A DNA stretch of 64,000 nucleotides from the NCBI GenBank assembly GCA_902782305.1, contig CACZMV010000007.1, positions 20,580 to 84,579 on the forward strand. The letters are read 5' to 3'. Below are positions 8,517 to 16,929 of this stretch, piece by piece (position 1 is the stretch's first letter; every line of letters begins with the position of its first letter). The DNA comes from an uncultured Prevotellaceae bacterium. GTDB taxonomy: Bacteria > Bacteroidota > Bacteroidia > Bacteroidales > Bacteroidaceae. The position numbers were made by a program, and so were the translations under genes. The notes below the pieces were generated by a model, which was not told the origin of the DNA, did not search any database, and saw only the letters and a list, made by a program, of their open reading frames with translations.

Positions 8517-9806
8517 CTATCTGCGTCTCCTTGCCCTTGAACTGCGACGACGTGTGCTCGACTTGCGTTTACGTGCAGAAGACTTACGACTCTTGTATCG
8601 TGCAGAACGACGTTTATAGCTACGCTTGCTCTTTTTGTAGTAGGTGGGCACATCGTCCTTGATTTCAACCTCAGAGCGCTTGTTCAGCAGTTCGTCGACC
8701 TTATAGTTATAGACAGAGTCTTGCAGTTCGATGAACTTTCCAACTTCTGTCAAGGGGAGTCGGAGAGCGTAAGGCTCTGTGGCTCCAGGAATGATATCGC
8801 GACGATACATAGGGTTCAAAGAACGAAGCAAATCGATGTTGATACCTACTACTTCAGCCACCTGCTCCAGATGCACATTCTTGCTGACCATCACAGTGTC
8901 TGTCTTGGCAGGCAAACGGGTGCCCATAGGACAGATGTTGTGCAGGGAATAATAGGTCATGATGTAATTGGCTGCAATGAAGGCAGGTACATAACCACGC
9001 GTTTCCTTGGGGAGATAGGGGTAAATCTGCCAATAGTCCTTTTCGCCATTGTTGCGACGGATGGCCTTGTTGATATTCTCAGGACCGCAATTGTAGGCTG
9101 CAATCACCAGGTTCCAATCGCCAAAAATTTTGTAAAGGTCGCTGAGATAGCGTGCAGCAGCATACGATGCTTTGATAGGGTCGCGACGTTCGTCAACCAA
9201 TGAATTGACTTGCAATCCATATTGTTTGCCCGTTCCTATCATAAACTGCCAAAGACCAGCAGCACCAGCGCGAGAGACTGCCTTGGGGTTCAGGGCCGAC
9301 TCGATGATAGGCAGGTATTTCAGTTCAAGAGGAAGTTGATAGGCTTCCAAGGCTTCTTCGAAAATGGGAATATAAAAATTGGAAGCGCCCAACATGTAGC
9401 TGATGGAGTGACGAAGGCGTCCACTATAACGATCGATGAACTTCTGTACCACGTCGTTGTAAACCATCTCCATAACGTTGGGGAGGCGCAGCAAACGGCT
9501 GACATACTCTTCCTTGGAATAGACAGGATTGATGTCGCGCATGTTACAGTCTTCCTCCTCCAGATAGGTCTTGGACATATAGAGGTTCAGCAGACTATCC
9601 AAATCGTAGGTCATGGCTTCAGGAAATTCAATCACTTCCTCACGACCCTTGTTGTCTGTTATAGTAATCTCATCTTCATCATCGTCCTCGTCTTCATTAT
9701 TGTTCACTTGGGCTGACAAGGATAGGGGCAAAAAGGTGAGAAGGCAAAATAGCATGAACCATTTTACCATACCTTTTCCCATATTCTTTGTTTTCTTATT
9801 CATCAT
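8517..9806 (-). CDS. mltD: Lytic murein transglycosylase, MltD-like, with LysM-like domain
   Basis: This 429-residue protein cleaves the glycan strands of peptidoglycan. It has an N-terminal signal (hydrophobic core about 14-32) followed by an acidic stretch (38-48). The SLT catalytic domain holds Glu169 in YLPIIESALNP, then AAGLWQFMIGTGKQYGL and AAYNCGPENINKA, the family signature. A single degraded LysM-like module lies near 305-360. The last 50 residues are extremely Arg/Lys/Ser-rich, possibly binding acidic wall polymers. Met1, Met9 and Met13 are all possible starts; only the signal length changes. It is cotranscribed with DUF5683 upstream (57-base gap). Confidence 0.9.
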   Translation of the reverse strand: MMNKKTKNMGKGMVKWFMLFCLLTFLPLSLSAQVNNNEDEDDDEDEITITDNKGREEVIEFPEAMTYDLDSLLNLYMSKTYLEEEDCNMRDINPVYSKEEYVSRLLRLPNVMEMVYNDVVQKFIDRYSGRLRHSISYMLGASNFYIPIFEEALEAYQLPLELKYLPIIESALNPKAVSRAGAAGLWQFMIGTGKQYGLQVNSLVDERRDPIKASYAAARYLSDLYKIFGDWNLVIAAYNCGPENINKAIRRNNGEKDYWQIYPYLPKETRGYVPAFIAANYIMTYYSLHNICPMGTRLPAKTDTVMVSKNVHLEQVAEVVGINIDLLRSLNPMYRRDIIPGATEPYALRLPLTEVGKFIELQDSVYNYKVDELLNKRSEVEIKDDVPTYYKKSKRSYKRRSARYKSRKSSARKRKSSTRRRSSRARRRR

Positions 9807-9863
9807 TCTCTTTTCTTTCTTCTCTTTTCGCTTTTTAACTTTTCACTTATCGCTTCTCACTTA

Positions 9864-10571
9864 TTAAAAGGTTATGCAGCAGTTCAGACCATACGAACTG
9901 GCTTGCAGCATATTACCCCCTGAATGGTTGGGGATGACAACGGGCGACACTTTCAGACTAAGGTCCTTGGAGATGTCAAACTCAGATAGCTCAGCGTCCA
10001 CGTAAGCATCGACGACAGAGAGCGCATAGACACCCAGCATGACGAAGAAACTCATGTCGCGCCAACGGCGATATTTGTCCTTACGACTTTTGAAGAGCTG
10101 CTTATAGCGCTCCTCGTTGGCTTCAGTAATCTGAACGCCTAAGTGCAGGAACTTGTTATAGCTGGCTGTGCCAGGATCATCGTCCATGATGTCCAGATAG
10201 GCCTGTGAATAGTCCTTATACATCATGTTGTTCCATGTCAACGCATAGATACATCCTATGAATCCTCCATATATGATGGGCAACTTCCAAAACTTACGAT
10301 TGTAAATCTGTCCTGCTCCTGGGATGACCAGCGCTAACCAGAGGGCTCGCTGAGGATTGGGCTTCCATGTGTTCCAGTCGCGCTTGGACTTCTTCTCTTT
10401 CTTGTTAAGAACAACAACGGATGTGGAGTCTGTGGTTGTTGCCAAGCTGTCGCCAAACAGTATCCTTGAATCAGCTTTGGCTATAGAGTCCATCACTGCC
10501 AAGTCTTCCGTCTGGGCCTGGCAGTTGATGCTCGCCACGAGCATGATGATACAGATAACCAACTTACCCAT
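9864..10571 (-). CDS. DUF5683 domain-containing membrane protein
   Basis: I chose the ATG at 10571: it gives a clean signal (MGKLVICIIMLVASINCQAQ) and is preceded by GGAG. An in-frame ATG at 10589 would add six residues. The domain shows the family pattern PNPQRALWLALVIPGAGQIYNRKFWKLPIIYGG with two membrane segments, then a DYSQAYLDIMDDDP loop and a further membrane helix (FFVMLGVYALSVVDAYVDA). The role is unknown. The gene overlaps the end of parB, and parA-parB-DUF5683-mltD is an order I recall as recurring in Bacteroidales, so an envelope or cell-cycle function is possible. That link is inference. Confidence 0.85.
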   Translation of the reverse strand: MGKLVICIIMLVASINCQAQTEDLAVMDSIAKADSRILFGDSLATTTDSTSVVVLNKKEKKSKRDWNTWKPNPQRALWLALVIPGAGQIYNRKFWKLPIIYGGFIGCIYALTWNNMMYKDYSQAYLDIMDDDPGTASYNKFLHLGVQITEANEERYKQLFKSRKDKYRRWRDMSFFVMLGVYALSVVDAYVDAELSEFDISKDLSLKVSPVVIPNHSGGNMLQASSYGLNCCITF

Positions 10572-11490
10572 TCGCTCCATCCAGCGCATTCATGATGCGC
10601 TCCAGTTGTTCATCGTTATCAAACTGAATGCTAATCTTTCCTTTTCCCTTGGGCGAACAAGTCATCTGGACCTTTGCCTGGAAGAATTGGGCCAAGCGGT
10701 TGCGAAGTACATTGAACTCCTCGGGCAGCTTCTCTCTTGACACAATCTTAGTCTTGGCAGTTACGATGTCTTCTCCACTCTTCAGGGCTTGCACCAACTC
10801 TTCCACCTTGCGAACGGAATACTGATGCTGCTGGACTTCCTTGAACAGCTTGATTTGCTGGGAAGGACTCTCAATAGCCAACAAGGCCCGAGCATGCCCC
10901 ATCTCTATCTCGTGGTTCTTCAGTGCAATCTGTACCTGAGCGGGCAACTTCAAAAGTCGCATGTAGTTCGTCACAGCAGCACGACTCTTACCCACACGCT
11001 CTGAAATCTTGGCTTGCGTCATCCCAGAGGTGTCTGCCAAATGTTGATAGGCCAATGCTATTTCGATGGCGTTCAGGTCTTCACGCTGAATGTTCTCTAC
11101 CAAAGCCATCTCCATCGCATTCTGGTCTTCCACAGAGACGATGTAGGCTGGAATTTTGGTTAAGCCTGCCAACTGAGAGGCGCGCCAACGACGCTCACCA
11201 GCGATAATCTGATATTTCTGACCTTCTATCTTACGAAGGGTGATAGGCTGGATGATGCCCAACTCATGAATGCTGTTGGCTAACTCCTGGAGTGCCTCTT
11301 GGTCAAATTCGCGACGTGGCTGGTTGGGGTTGGGCTCTATTTGTGCTATTTCTATCTCGCTGAGATTAGACGAACCTTCTGTCTTTACCTCGCTATGGGT
11401 GTCTATCAGAGCGTCCAGTCCGCGACCATTGCCGATATCGTCCAGTCCACGACCCAGTACGCTGCGATCATATTTCTTCTTTACTGCCAT
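10564..11490 (-). CDS. parB: Chromosome partitioning protein ParB
   Basis: The 308-residue protein binds parS sites, spreads along DNA as a CTP-dependent clamp and loads the segregation machinery. The N-terminal box NPNQPRREFD (about 53-62), the GERRWRAS motif of the CTP-binding region (about 97-104) and VENIQREDLNAIE (about 131-143) are clear. A helix-turn-helix follows (MTQAKISERVGKSRAAVTNYM). The C-terminal dimerisation domain lies after residue 240. It starts 7 bases after parA, indicating one transcript. No obvious parS palindrome was seen in this window. Confidence 0.95.
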   Translation of the reverse strand: MAVKKKYDRSVLGRGLDDIGNGRGLDALIDTHSEVKTEGSSNLSEIEIAQIEPNPNQPRREFDQEALQELANSIHELGIIQPITLRKIEGQKYQIIAGERRWRASQLAGLTKIPAYIVSVEDQNAMEMALVENIQREDLNAIEIALAYQHLADTSGMTQAKISERVGKSRAAVTNYMRLLKLPAQVQIALKNHEIEMGHARALLAIESPSQQIKLFKEVQQHQYSVRKVEELVQALKSGEDIVTAKTKIVSREKLPEEFNVLRNRLAQFFQAKVQMTCSPKGKGKISIQFDNDEQLERIMNALDGANG

Positions 11491-11497
11491 GATTCAA

Positions 11498-12268
11498 TTA
11501 TCGTTTCTCATTCTTTAAAATGATTTCCTTCGCCAATGCCAAGTGGTTCTTGGAACCTGTAGAGTCGGCATCGTAAAGGATAACGGGAAGTCCGTGCGAG
11601 GGACTCTCCGAGAGTTTGACATTACGCTGAATAACGGTCTTGAACACCAATTCCTGGAAGTGGCGCTTCACCTCATCGTAAATCTGGTTGGCCAAGCGCA
11701 GACGAGAGTCGTACATGGTCAACAGGAAGCCTTCAATCTCCAACTTCGGATTCAACTTGGTCTTGATAATCTTGATGGTGTTCAGCAACTTAGAGATTCC
11801 CTCCAGTGCGAAATACTCACACTGCACAGGGATAATCACTGAATCCGCAGCAGTCAGTGAGTTGACTGTGATCAGACCCAAAGAGGGTGAGCAGTCAATC
11901 AGAATGTAGTCATATTCCTTACGCAGAGGCTCCAAAAGATTGGAGATGATGCGCTCACGGTTCTCAAGATTCAGCATCTCTATCTCAGCACCTACCAAAT
12001 CGATATGACTGGGTATGATGTCAAGTCCTTCAATATCTGTTGTATAAATAGCGTCGCGAACATCGGCCTTGTCAATGATGCACTCGTATAATGAGCAGTC
12101 CACCTGTTTGATGTCTACACCCAGTCCGCTCGACGCATTGGCCTGTGGATCAGCGTCAACAACCAATACCGTCTTCTCCAGCGTAGCCAGTGAAGCCGCT
12201 AAATTGATGGTCGTAGTCGTCTTTCCTACACCGCCTTTTTGGTTTGCCAAAGCAATAATCTTTCCCAT
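11498..12268 (-). CDS. parA: Chromosome partitioning ATPase ParA (Soj)
   Basis: The 256-residue protein has a deviant Walker A motif KGGVGKTTTT (residues 10-19), the ParA motif VLVVDADPQANASSGLG and a Walker-B-like YDYILIDCSPSLGLIT. It has no N-terminal DNA-binding extension, as expected for chromosomal ParA. It is an ATP-dependent non-specific DNA binder that moves ParB-parS complexes. It is the first gene of the minus-strand run that extends to 1870; a TACCTTTG box lies 30 bases upstream of its start. Confidence 0.95.
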   Translation of the reverse strand: MGKIIALANQKGGVGKTTTTINLAASLATLEKTVLVVDADPQANASSGLGVDIKQVDCSLYECIIDKADVRDAIYTTDIEGLDIIPSHIDLVGAEIEMLNLENRERIISNLLEPLRKEYDYILIDCSPSLGLITVNSLTAADSVIIPVQCEYFALEGISKLLNTIKIIKTKLNPKLEIEGFLLTMYDSRLRLANQIYDEVKRHFQELVFKTVIQRNVKLSESPSHGLPVILYDADSTGSKNHLALAKEIILKNEKR

Positions 12269-12298
12269 ATTTTATTTCTACTATACTATAATAGAATG

Positions 12299-12306
12299 CA
12301 AAGGTA
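12299..12306 (-). promoter_or_regulatory. -7 box (TACCTTTG) of the parA operon
   Basis: TACCTTTG on the minus strand, 30 bases before the parA start. No TTTG lies at 19-21 bp spacing. Confidence 0.6.
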
Positions 12307-12381
12307 CGCATTTTATATCAAACATACGTGCTAATGAAACAGAATTTAAGCATTTTTTCCTAAATGAAAAAGAATTAGACC

Positions 12382-12417
12382 AAAAAAAAGACTGATGGAA
12401 ATGCTTATCCACCAGCC
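12382..12417 (-). terminator. Intrinsic terminator of the DUF349 gene
   Basis: On the minus strand GGCTGGTGG pairs with CCATCAGTC (two G-U pairs) and is followed by eight T. It lies 30 bases after the stop codon. Confidence 0.85.
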
Positions 12418-12447
12418 TTTATTATTGAAAATATTTTATTGTCTGAA

Positions 12448-14289
12448 TTATTCTTTATCGCGATTCTCAGCATCGATAGCCTTAATCTTCTCGCGAACCA
12501 ACTGCACCTCGTCCTTCAACTTCTGCACCTTGCGATTCATCTCGTCAATCAGGGAGTTGCCCTTCTTCGATGATGCATTGAGGAAGCCCAGATTGTTCTC
12601 GTAGGTCTGAACCTCAGCTTTCAGTTGCTCGTATTGACGCATCAAACGGGCGCGCTCGTTGTCAAGAGCATTCTCGCCTCGTCCAGCCACCTGCTTCAGG
12701 TTGTCCTTGAACTTAGAAAGACGACGCTTAGCCACTGAGATGTTCAAATCCTTATAGAGCTTGTCGAGGATAGCATGGTATTCCTCATACAATTTGTCCT
12801 TCTCTTTGAAAGGTACGTGACCAATGCTCTGATATTCCTCAACCAGCTTCTGTACACGCTCTTGCAAGTCATCGCCAGTCTCTTCGGCAATAGCTTTCAG
12901 ACGTTCAATGACATCCAACTTCTTCTCTAGGTTCTGGTGCTCTTCGCCACGCTGTCCTGCACCAGCAGCATTGCGGGCTTCAAAGAACTTGTTGCAAGCG
13001 CCCAAGAACTCTTCCCAAAGCTGGTCACCCAACTTTTTAGGAACAGCACCAATGGTCTTCCATTCCTTCTGTAAGGCAATGAGCTTGTCGCTGGTTGATT
13101 TCCAGTCGGTAGAGTCTTGTAGGGCTTTCGCCTTTTCGATAAGTGCGCGCTTCTTGTCAGCATTCTCCTTAAAGGAATCTTTCAGTCCGCGGAAGAACTC
13201 TGCCTTGCGTGCAAAGAAGTCGTCGCAGGCAGCACGGAAGCGCTCAAATATCTTAACATTCATCTTTTGAGGTGCAAAACCGATGGTTTTCCATTCTGCT
13301 TGTACCTCAATAATCTGTTTGGTATGACGCTCCCAATCACCACTGCCTTTGTTTTCCTCAGCAACGATAGCTTCCACTTTCTCGCAGAGGGCTGTCTTCT
13401 TGGCCAGATTGTCTTCCTCCTTGGCACGAAGACCTTCAAAATGCTGCTGATGGCGCTTGTTGATAACGGTAGAGGCAGCCTTGAAACGAGTCCAAATCTC
13501 TTCGCGAAGCTCCTTGCTGACGGGACCTGTCTCACGGTATTCCTGATGCAACTTCTGCAACTGATGGAAAGCACTGATTACATCGGGCTCTTCAGCCAGT
13601 TTCTCTGCAGCTTCACAGAGCTTTGTCTTTAACTCCAGGTTCTTCTTGAAGTCATATTCACGAGCCTCGCTGTTCAACTTCAGCAGGTCGTAGAACTGCT
13701 CTACGTATAACTGATAATTGCGCCACAATTCATTGGCACGCTCTGCAGGCACGTTCTTAATCTCTTTCCATTCGTCCTGAAGGGCCTTGAATTCCTTAAA
13801 TGACTTGTTGGCTTCCTCTGGTGAGGTAACCATAGCCTTGATCTTTTCGATGATGTCGAGCTTCTTCTGCAGATTCTCCTGCTTCTCCTGCTCTTGCTCT
13901 CTGAACAGTTTCTGACGCTTCTCCTTGATAATGCCCATCTCAGCCTTGAAGGCTTCCTCTTCTGAATCGGGCTTTACCTGATACTGCTCTGGGTCGCCGC
14001 CATTCTCGGTGTATTCCTTGAATTCAGCTTCACGCTCAGCAAGGTGTATCTTATAGAATATCGTTTTCAGGTATTCTATTTCCTCTTTCTGGGGTACTTC
14101 GTCGCTGTGAGCAATCTCACGTACACGTTCTAATACCTCTTTCTTGGTTTGATACTGCTTGCGCTCAGGAACTGTTTCTTCTGAGATTTCAGGAGCTGCG
14201 TTTTCTGAGATTTCAGCTGCGGTTTCCACTACGTTCTGTTCTACGTTCTGCTCCTCAATGGGGGCTTTTTCTTGAGAGTCCATCATCAT
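12448..14289 (-). CDS. DUF349 domain-containing coiled-coil protein
   Basis: The 613-residue protein is highly charged and almost wholly helical. Five DUF349 repeats can be seen from their W/Y-K-x-I-G-x-V/A-P signature: WKEIKNVPAERANELW, YRETGPVSKELREEIW, WKTIGFAPQKMNVKIF, WKTIGAVPKKLGDQLW and YQSIGHVPFKEKDKLY. The N-terminal 60 residues are acidic and low-complexity, and the C-terminal 70 residues form a coiled coil. No signal peptide is present, so it should be cytoplasmic. The family is widespread in Bacteroidetes and its molecular role is not established to my knowledge. It has its own promoter box (14368-14375) and terminator. Any of three consecutive ATG codons could start it. Confidence 0.9.
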   Translation of the reverse strand: MMMDSQEKAPIEEQNVEQNVVETAAEISENAAPEISEETVPERKQYQTKKEVLERVREIAHSDEVPQKEEIEYLKTIFYKIHLAEREAEFKEYTENGGDPEQYQVKPDSEEEAFKAEMGIIKEKRQKLFREQEQEKQENLQKKLDIIEKIKAMVTSPEEANKSFKEFKALQDEWKEIKNVPAERANELWRNYQLYVEQFYDLLKLNSEAREYDFKKNLELKTKLCEAAEKLAEEPDVISAFHQLQKLHQEYRETGPVSKELREEIWTRFKAASTVINKRHQQHFEGLRAKEEDNLAKKTALCEKVEAIVAEENKGSGDWERHTKQIIEVQAEWKTIGFAPQKMNVKIFERFRAACDDFFARKAEFFRGLKDSFKENADKKRALIEKAKALQDSTDWKSTSDKLIALQKEWKTIGAVPKKLGDQLWEEFLGACNKFFEARNAAGAGQRGEEHQNLEKKLDVIERLKAIAEETGDDLQERVQKLVEEYQSIGHVPFKEKDKLYEEYHAILDKLYKDLNISVAKRRLSKFKDNLKQVAGRGENALDNERARLMRQYEQLKAEVQTYENNLGFLNASSKKGNSLIDEMNRKVQKLKDEVQLVREKIKAIDAENRDKE

Positions 14290-14367
14290 AAAATTTTAGT
14301 GAATGACACGATTAGTTCTAACTTATTGGCATGTGACATGTAGAGACGTACACACACAATCAGGGTT

Positions 14368-14375
14368 CAAAATTA
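14368..14375 (-). promoter_or_regulatory. -7 box (TAATTTTG) of the DUF349 gene
   Basis: TAATTTTG on the minus strand, 78 bases before the start codon, in an otherwise empty 129-base gap between corA and the DUF349 gene. Confidence 0.5.
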
Positions 14376-14418
14376 TAAAAAAATATTTGAACGACCTAAT
14401 TTTTTTTAAGAAAAGTGA

Positions 14419-15345
14419 CTAAATCAGTCGTTTGTGACGGAAAACAACCAGTGAAATGACTGAAATGAGCACTGAAATGATGATGGCAACGATAAATCCG
14501 ACAGGACTGTTCTCCATACCATTGATCAGGTTCATTCCAAAAAATGAAGCGACTAGCGTGGGCAACATCAGGATGATAGTCACTGAAGTCAGCGTACGCA
14601 TGATGGTGTTCATATTGTTGTTGATAATCGACTGGTAAGTGTCCATCGTCGACTCCAGAATGTTCGAGTAGATGCTTGTTGTCTCACGAGCCTGTGTCAT
14701 CTCAATGTTCACATCCTCAATGAGGTCGGCATCCAATTCGTCAATCTGCAGTTTGAACTTCAGTTTCGACAACAATACTTCATTGCCACGAATGGACGTG
14801 TTGAAGTAAGTCAGCGAGTCTTGCAGACGTGACAGACCTATCAGCGATTCGTTGTTCACCTCACGATCCAGATTGCGCTTGGCCTTCTCAATGAGCATCG
14901 AAATCTGCTTCAGGCGCTTCAGATACCAGACGGCACTCGACAGGAACAAGCGGAAAATCATGTCCACGTAGTCCGTAAAGCCTTCGCCACGCTTCTGCTG
15001 ATAGCTTACAAAGTCAATCATCATGTTTGTTTCATAGTAACAAACCGTAATGGTGACGTCGCGTTTGTGGATGATACCCAAAGGCACAGTAGTATAAGGA
15101 GTACGCGAGCGCACCTCTTTTACATAGGGAATACGTAAGATGATGAGCATCCATCCGTCATCATATTCATAACGGGCACGCTCATCAGTATCGCTGATGT
15201 CAGAGAGGAAGTAGTCAGGAATCTGAAACTTTTCTTCCAGATACTGCTGATCTTCTTCTGTAGGACACGTCAATTGTATCCAGCAATTGGGCTGCCACTC
15301 GTTGAGCTGGCTCAAGCCCCCTTGGGTGTTCCAGAAAGTCTTCAT
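14419..15345 (-). CDS. corA: CorA-type magnesium/cobalt transporter
   Basis: I use the ATG at 15345 (308 residues, AGGA nine bases upstream). An in-frame GTG at 15408 would add 21 residues unlike a CorA N-terminus. The long cytoplasmic domain is helical from about 110 to 230. Two C-terminal membrane helices carry the GMN signature between them (FFGMNLINGMEN), which forms the selectivity filter of the pentameric channel. The gene imports Mg2+ along the gradient. Its promoter box at 15489-15496 implies a leader of about 135 bases containing a possible short peptide gene. Confidence 0.92.
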   Translation of the reverse strand: MKTFWNTQGGLSQLNEWQPNCWIQLTCPTEEDQQYLEEKFQIPDYFLSDISDTDERARYEYDDGWMLIILRIPYVKEVRSRTPYTTVPLGIIHKRDVTITVCYYETNMMIDFVSYQQKRGEGFTDYVDMIFRLFLSSAVWYLKRLKQISMLIEKAKRNLDREVNNESLIGLSRLQDSLTYFNTSIRGNEVLLSKLKFKLQIDELDADLIEDVNIEMTQARETTSIYSNILESTMDTYQSIINNNMNTIMRTLTSVTIILMLPTLVASFFGMNLINGMENSPVGFIVAIIISVLISVISLVVFRHKRLI

Positions 15346-15422
15346 TGTGCTAATCCTTTTTGAGGTACAACAATAGTTTTTTGGCAAAGGGATTAGCAGC
15401 CTTGCCACCTTGATCCCCTGCC

Positions 15423-15458
15423 TTACGAATTGTAATTATCCGCCGGGTAGTCGTCCAT
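15423..15458 (-). CDS. Possible 11-residue leader peptide upstream of corA
   Basis: ATG at 15458 opens MDDYPADNYNS followed by TAA, about 24 bases downstream of the predicted transcription start and 77 bases before corA. The peptide is rich in Asp, Pro and Asn. Acidic/proline leader peptides upstream of magnesium transporters in enterobacteria sense Mg2+ by destabilising the ribosome, so the position is suggestive. There is no Shine-Dalgarno sequence, and such a short ORF can occur by chance. Confidence 0.3.
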   Translation of the reverse strand: MDDYPADNYNS

Positions 15459-15488
15459 TTTCTTGTTACTATTTTGGTTATTCGCCTG

Positions 15489-15496
15489 CAAAGGTA
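15489..15496 (-). promoter_or_regulatory. -7 box (TACCTTTG) of corA
   Basis: TACCTTTG on the minus strand. It predicts a transcript start near 15482 and a long corA leader. A second TACCTTTG lies at 15562-15569, directly beside the repeat element at 15537-15564. Confidence 0.6.
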
Positions 15497-15536
15497 CGAA
15501 TAAGTGAGCAAAATACCAAATTTATTTGAGTATTTT

Positions 15537-15564
15537 CGAGCGAAAGTTCCTTCGACGAAGTCAA
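15537..15564. repeat. 28-bp element shared with the M15 gene (CGAGCG-N9-TCGACGAAGTCAA)
   Basis: CGAGCG, nine variable bases, then TCGACGAAGTCAA. The same 28-bp pattern with identical spacing occurs at 54855-54882 inside the M15 peptidase reading frame. Here it lies between the divergent corA and rmuC promoters. Confidence 0.7.
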
Positions 15565-15586
15565 AGGTACAAATAAAAATAATAAA

Positions 15587-15607
15587 TGAGAAATGATTAA
15601 TGAGAAA
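15587..15607. repeat. 7-bp-period tandem array (TGAGAAA)
   Basis: Three consecutive heptamers TGAGAAA, TGATTAA, TGAGAAA just before the rmuC promoter box. The same heptamer makes up the array inside lpxB (19661-19688). Confidence 0.65.
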
Positions 15608-15614
15608 TTTTTAG

Positions 15615-15622
15615 TAAATTTG
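15615..15622 (+). promoter_or_regulatory. -7 box (TAAATTTG) of rmuC
   Basis: TAAATTTG ends five bases before the rmuC ATG. Transcription should therefore start at or next to the start codon, giving a leaderless or nearly leaderless mRNA. Confidence 0.65.
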
Positions 15623-15627
15623 CACCC

Positions 15628-16929
15628 ATGATGACAGTATTATATATAATAATAGGTGTAATTGTGGGTGCAGTGGTCATCTTTCTGCTGATGAATCGGA
15701 AGGTGACGGCACTAAATATGGAGTTGGTTCGCAAGGATACAGAGATGAACATGCTGGCCCAACAGCATAACGAAGAAGCCAAGCAGCGTGAACAACAGCG
15801 TAATGATGAACTGAAGCAGAGAGAACGTCAGTTTGATGAACAAACCAAATTGCGTGAGCAACAATTCAATGAGCAGTTGAAGACTACCAAGGAACAATTG
15901 CACGTGATGGCTCAGCAGTTGATGGACGCTCAGGCCAAACGCTTGAAAGAGGAGAACACAGAGAGTATGGGACACATTACCCAGCCTTTGAAGGATGCTA
16001 TCAGTGAGATGCGCAAGGCTATCAGCGAAAATACGAAGGATCATACAGCACAATCGGCTTCGCTTCGTGAACAATTACGCATGATGATGGAGTCGAATCG
16101 CGAGATTGGCGAGAAGGCAGAGTCGTTGGCTAATGTATTGCGTCGCGACAATAAGGTAAGTGGTAATATGGGCGAAATAATTCTGGGCGACCTGCTAACT
16201 TCGCAAGGCTTGACGGAAGGCATCCATTATGAAGTACAGGCTCGTTTGCGCGATGAACAAGGTCGTCCGTTGAAGAACGATGATACAGGTCGTGAGATGC
16301 AGCCTGATGTCATTCTGCACTATCCTCAGGGTCAGGATGTCATCATCGATTCAAAGGTTTCGCTCGTGGCCTATCAGCGTTATGTCAATGCAGAGCAACC
16401 TGAGGAGAAAGAACGGGCCTTGCAGGAACATATCAAGTCTGTTCGTCAACATGTCACTGAACTATCGCGTAAGGACTATTCCAAATACATCAAGGCACCT
16501 CGCGAGAGTGTCGATTTCGTCATCATGTTCGTGCCTTTTGAGTCGTCGTTGCAACTTGCTTTGGTCAACGATCCGACCTTATGGCGCGATGCTTTCGAGC
16601 GTAAGGTGTTCATTACAGGCGAGCAGAACCTCTTAGGCATTCTTCACATGATACACATTGCCTGGGTGCAGAACCAGCAGGCTGAGAATCAAGAGAAGGT
16701 GTTTGGCATTGCTGAACAGTTATTGGACCGTTTGGGCGATTTCGTTCAGCGATATAATAAGGTGGGAGAACAGATTGAGCAGGCTCGCAAGGCTTTCGAG
16801 TTCTCGACAAACAAGCTCAGCGAGGGGCGCCAGAGTGTTGCCCAAAAGGCCAACGAACTGATTTCGTTGGGTGCTAAGGAGAATCCTAATCGTAGAATCC
16901 CTAAGGCAGAGAATGGTTTACTTGAATGA
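15628..16929 (+). CDS. rmuC: DNA recombination protein RmuC
   Basis: The 433-residue protein has an N-terminal membrane anchor (residues 3-22), then a long Gln/Glu-rich coiled coil (about 35-165, with repeated REQQ/NEQ patterns) and the RmuC domain (about 180-400) with DVIIDSKVSLVAYQRYV and the VDFVIMFVPFESSLQLAL strand. RmuC proteins limit inversions at short repeats and have a nuclease-like fold, so this one would act at the membrane on DNA. It is first in a plus-strand run. Its stop overlaps the start of the phosphopantetheinyl transferase gene by 17 bases. Confidence 0.93.
   Translation: MMTVLYIIIGVIVGAVVIFLLMNRKVTALNMELVRKDTEMNMLAQQHNEEAKQREQQRNDELKQRERQFDEQTKLREQQFNEQLKTTKEQLHVMAQQLMDAQAKRLKEENTESMGHITQPLKDAISEMRKAISENTKDHTAQSASLREQLRMMMESNREIGEKAESLANVLRRDNKVSGNMGEIILGDLLTSQGLTEGIHYEVQARLRDEQGRPLKNDDTGREMQPDVILHYPQGQDVIIDSKVSLVAYQRYVNAEQPEEKERALQEHIKSVRQHVTELSRKDYSKYIKAPRESVDFVIMFVPFESSLQLALVNDPTLWRDAFERKVFITGEQNLLGILHMIHIAWVQNQQAENQEKVFGIAEQLLDRLGDFVQRYNKVGEQIEQARKAFEFSTNKLSEGRQSVAQKANELISLGAKENPNRRIPKAENGLLE

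Noticed and set aside
8459-8668. 69-codon minus-strand ORF overlapping mltD
   Set aside because: Most of it reads the mltD tail in another frame and it has no family features or own signals.
14419-15408. Longer corA ORF starting with GTG at 15408
   Set aside because: The extra 21 residues (with two adjacent Cys and Arg/Lys) do not resemble a CorA start, whereas the ATG at 15345 has an AGGA sequence nine bases upstream.
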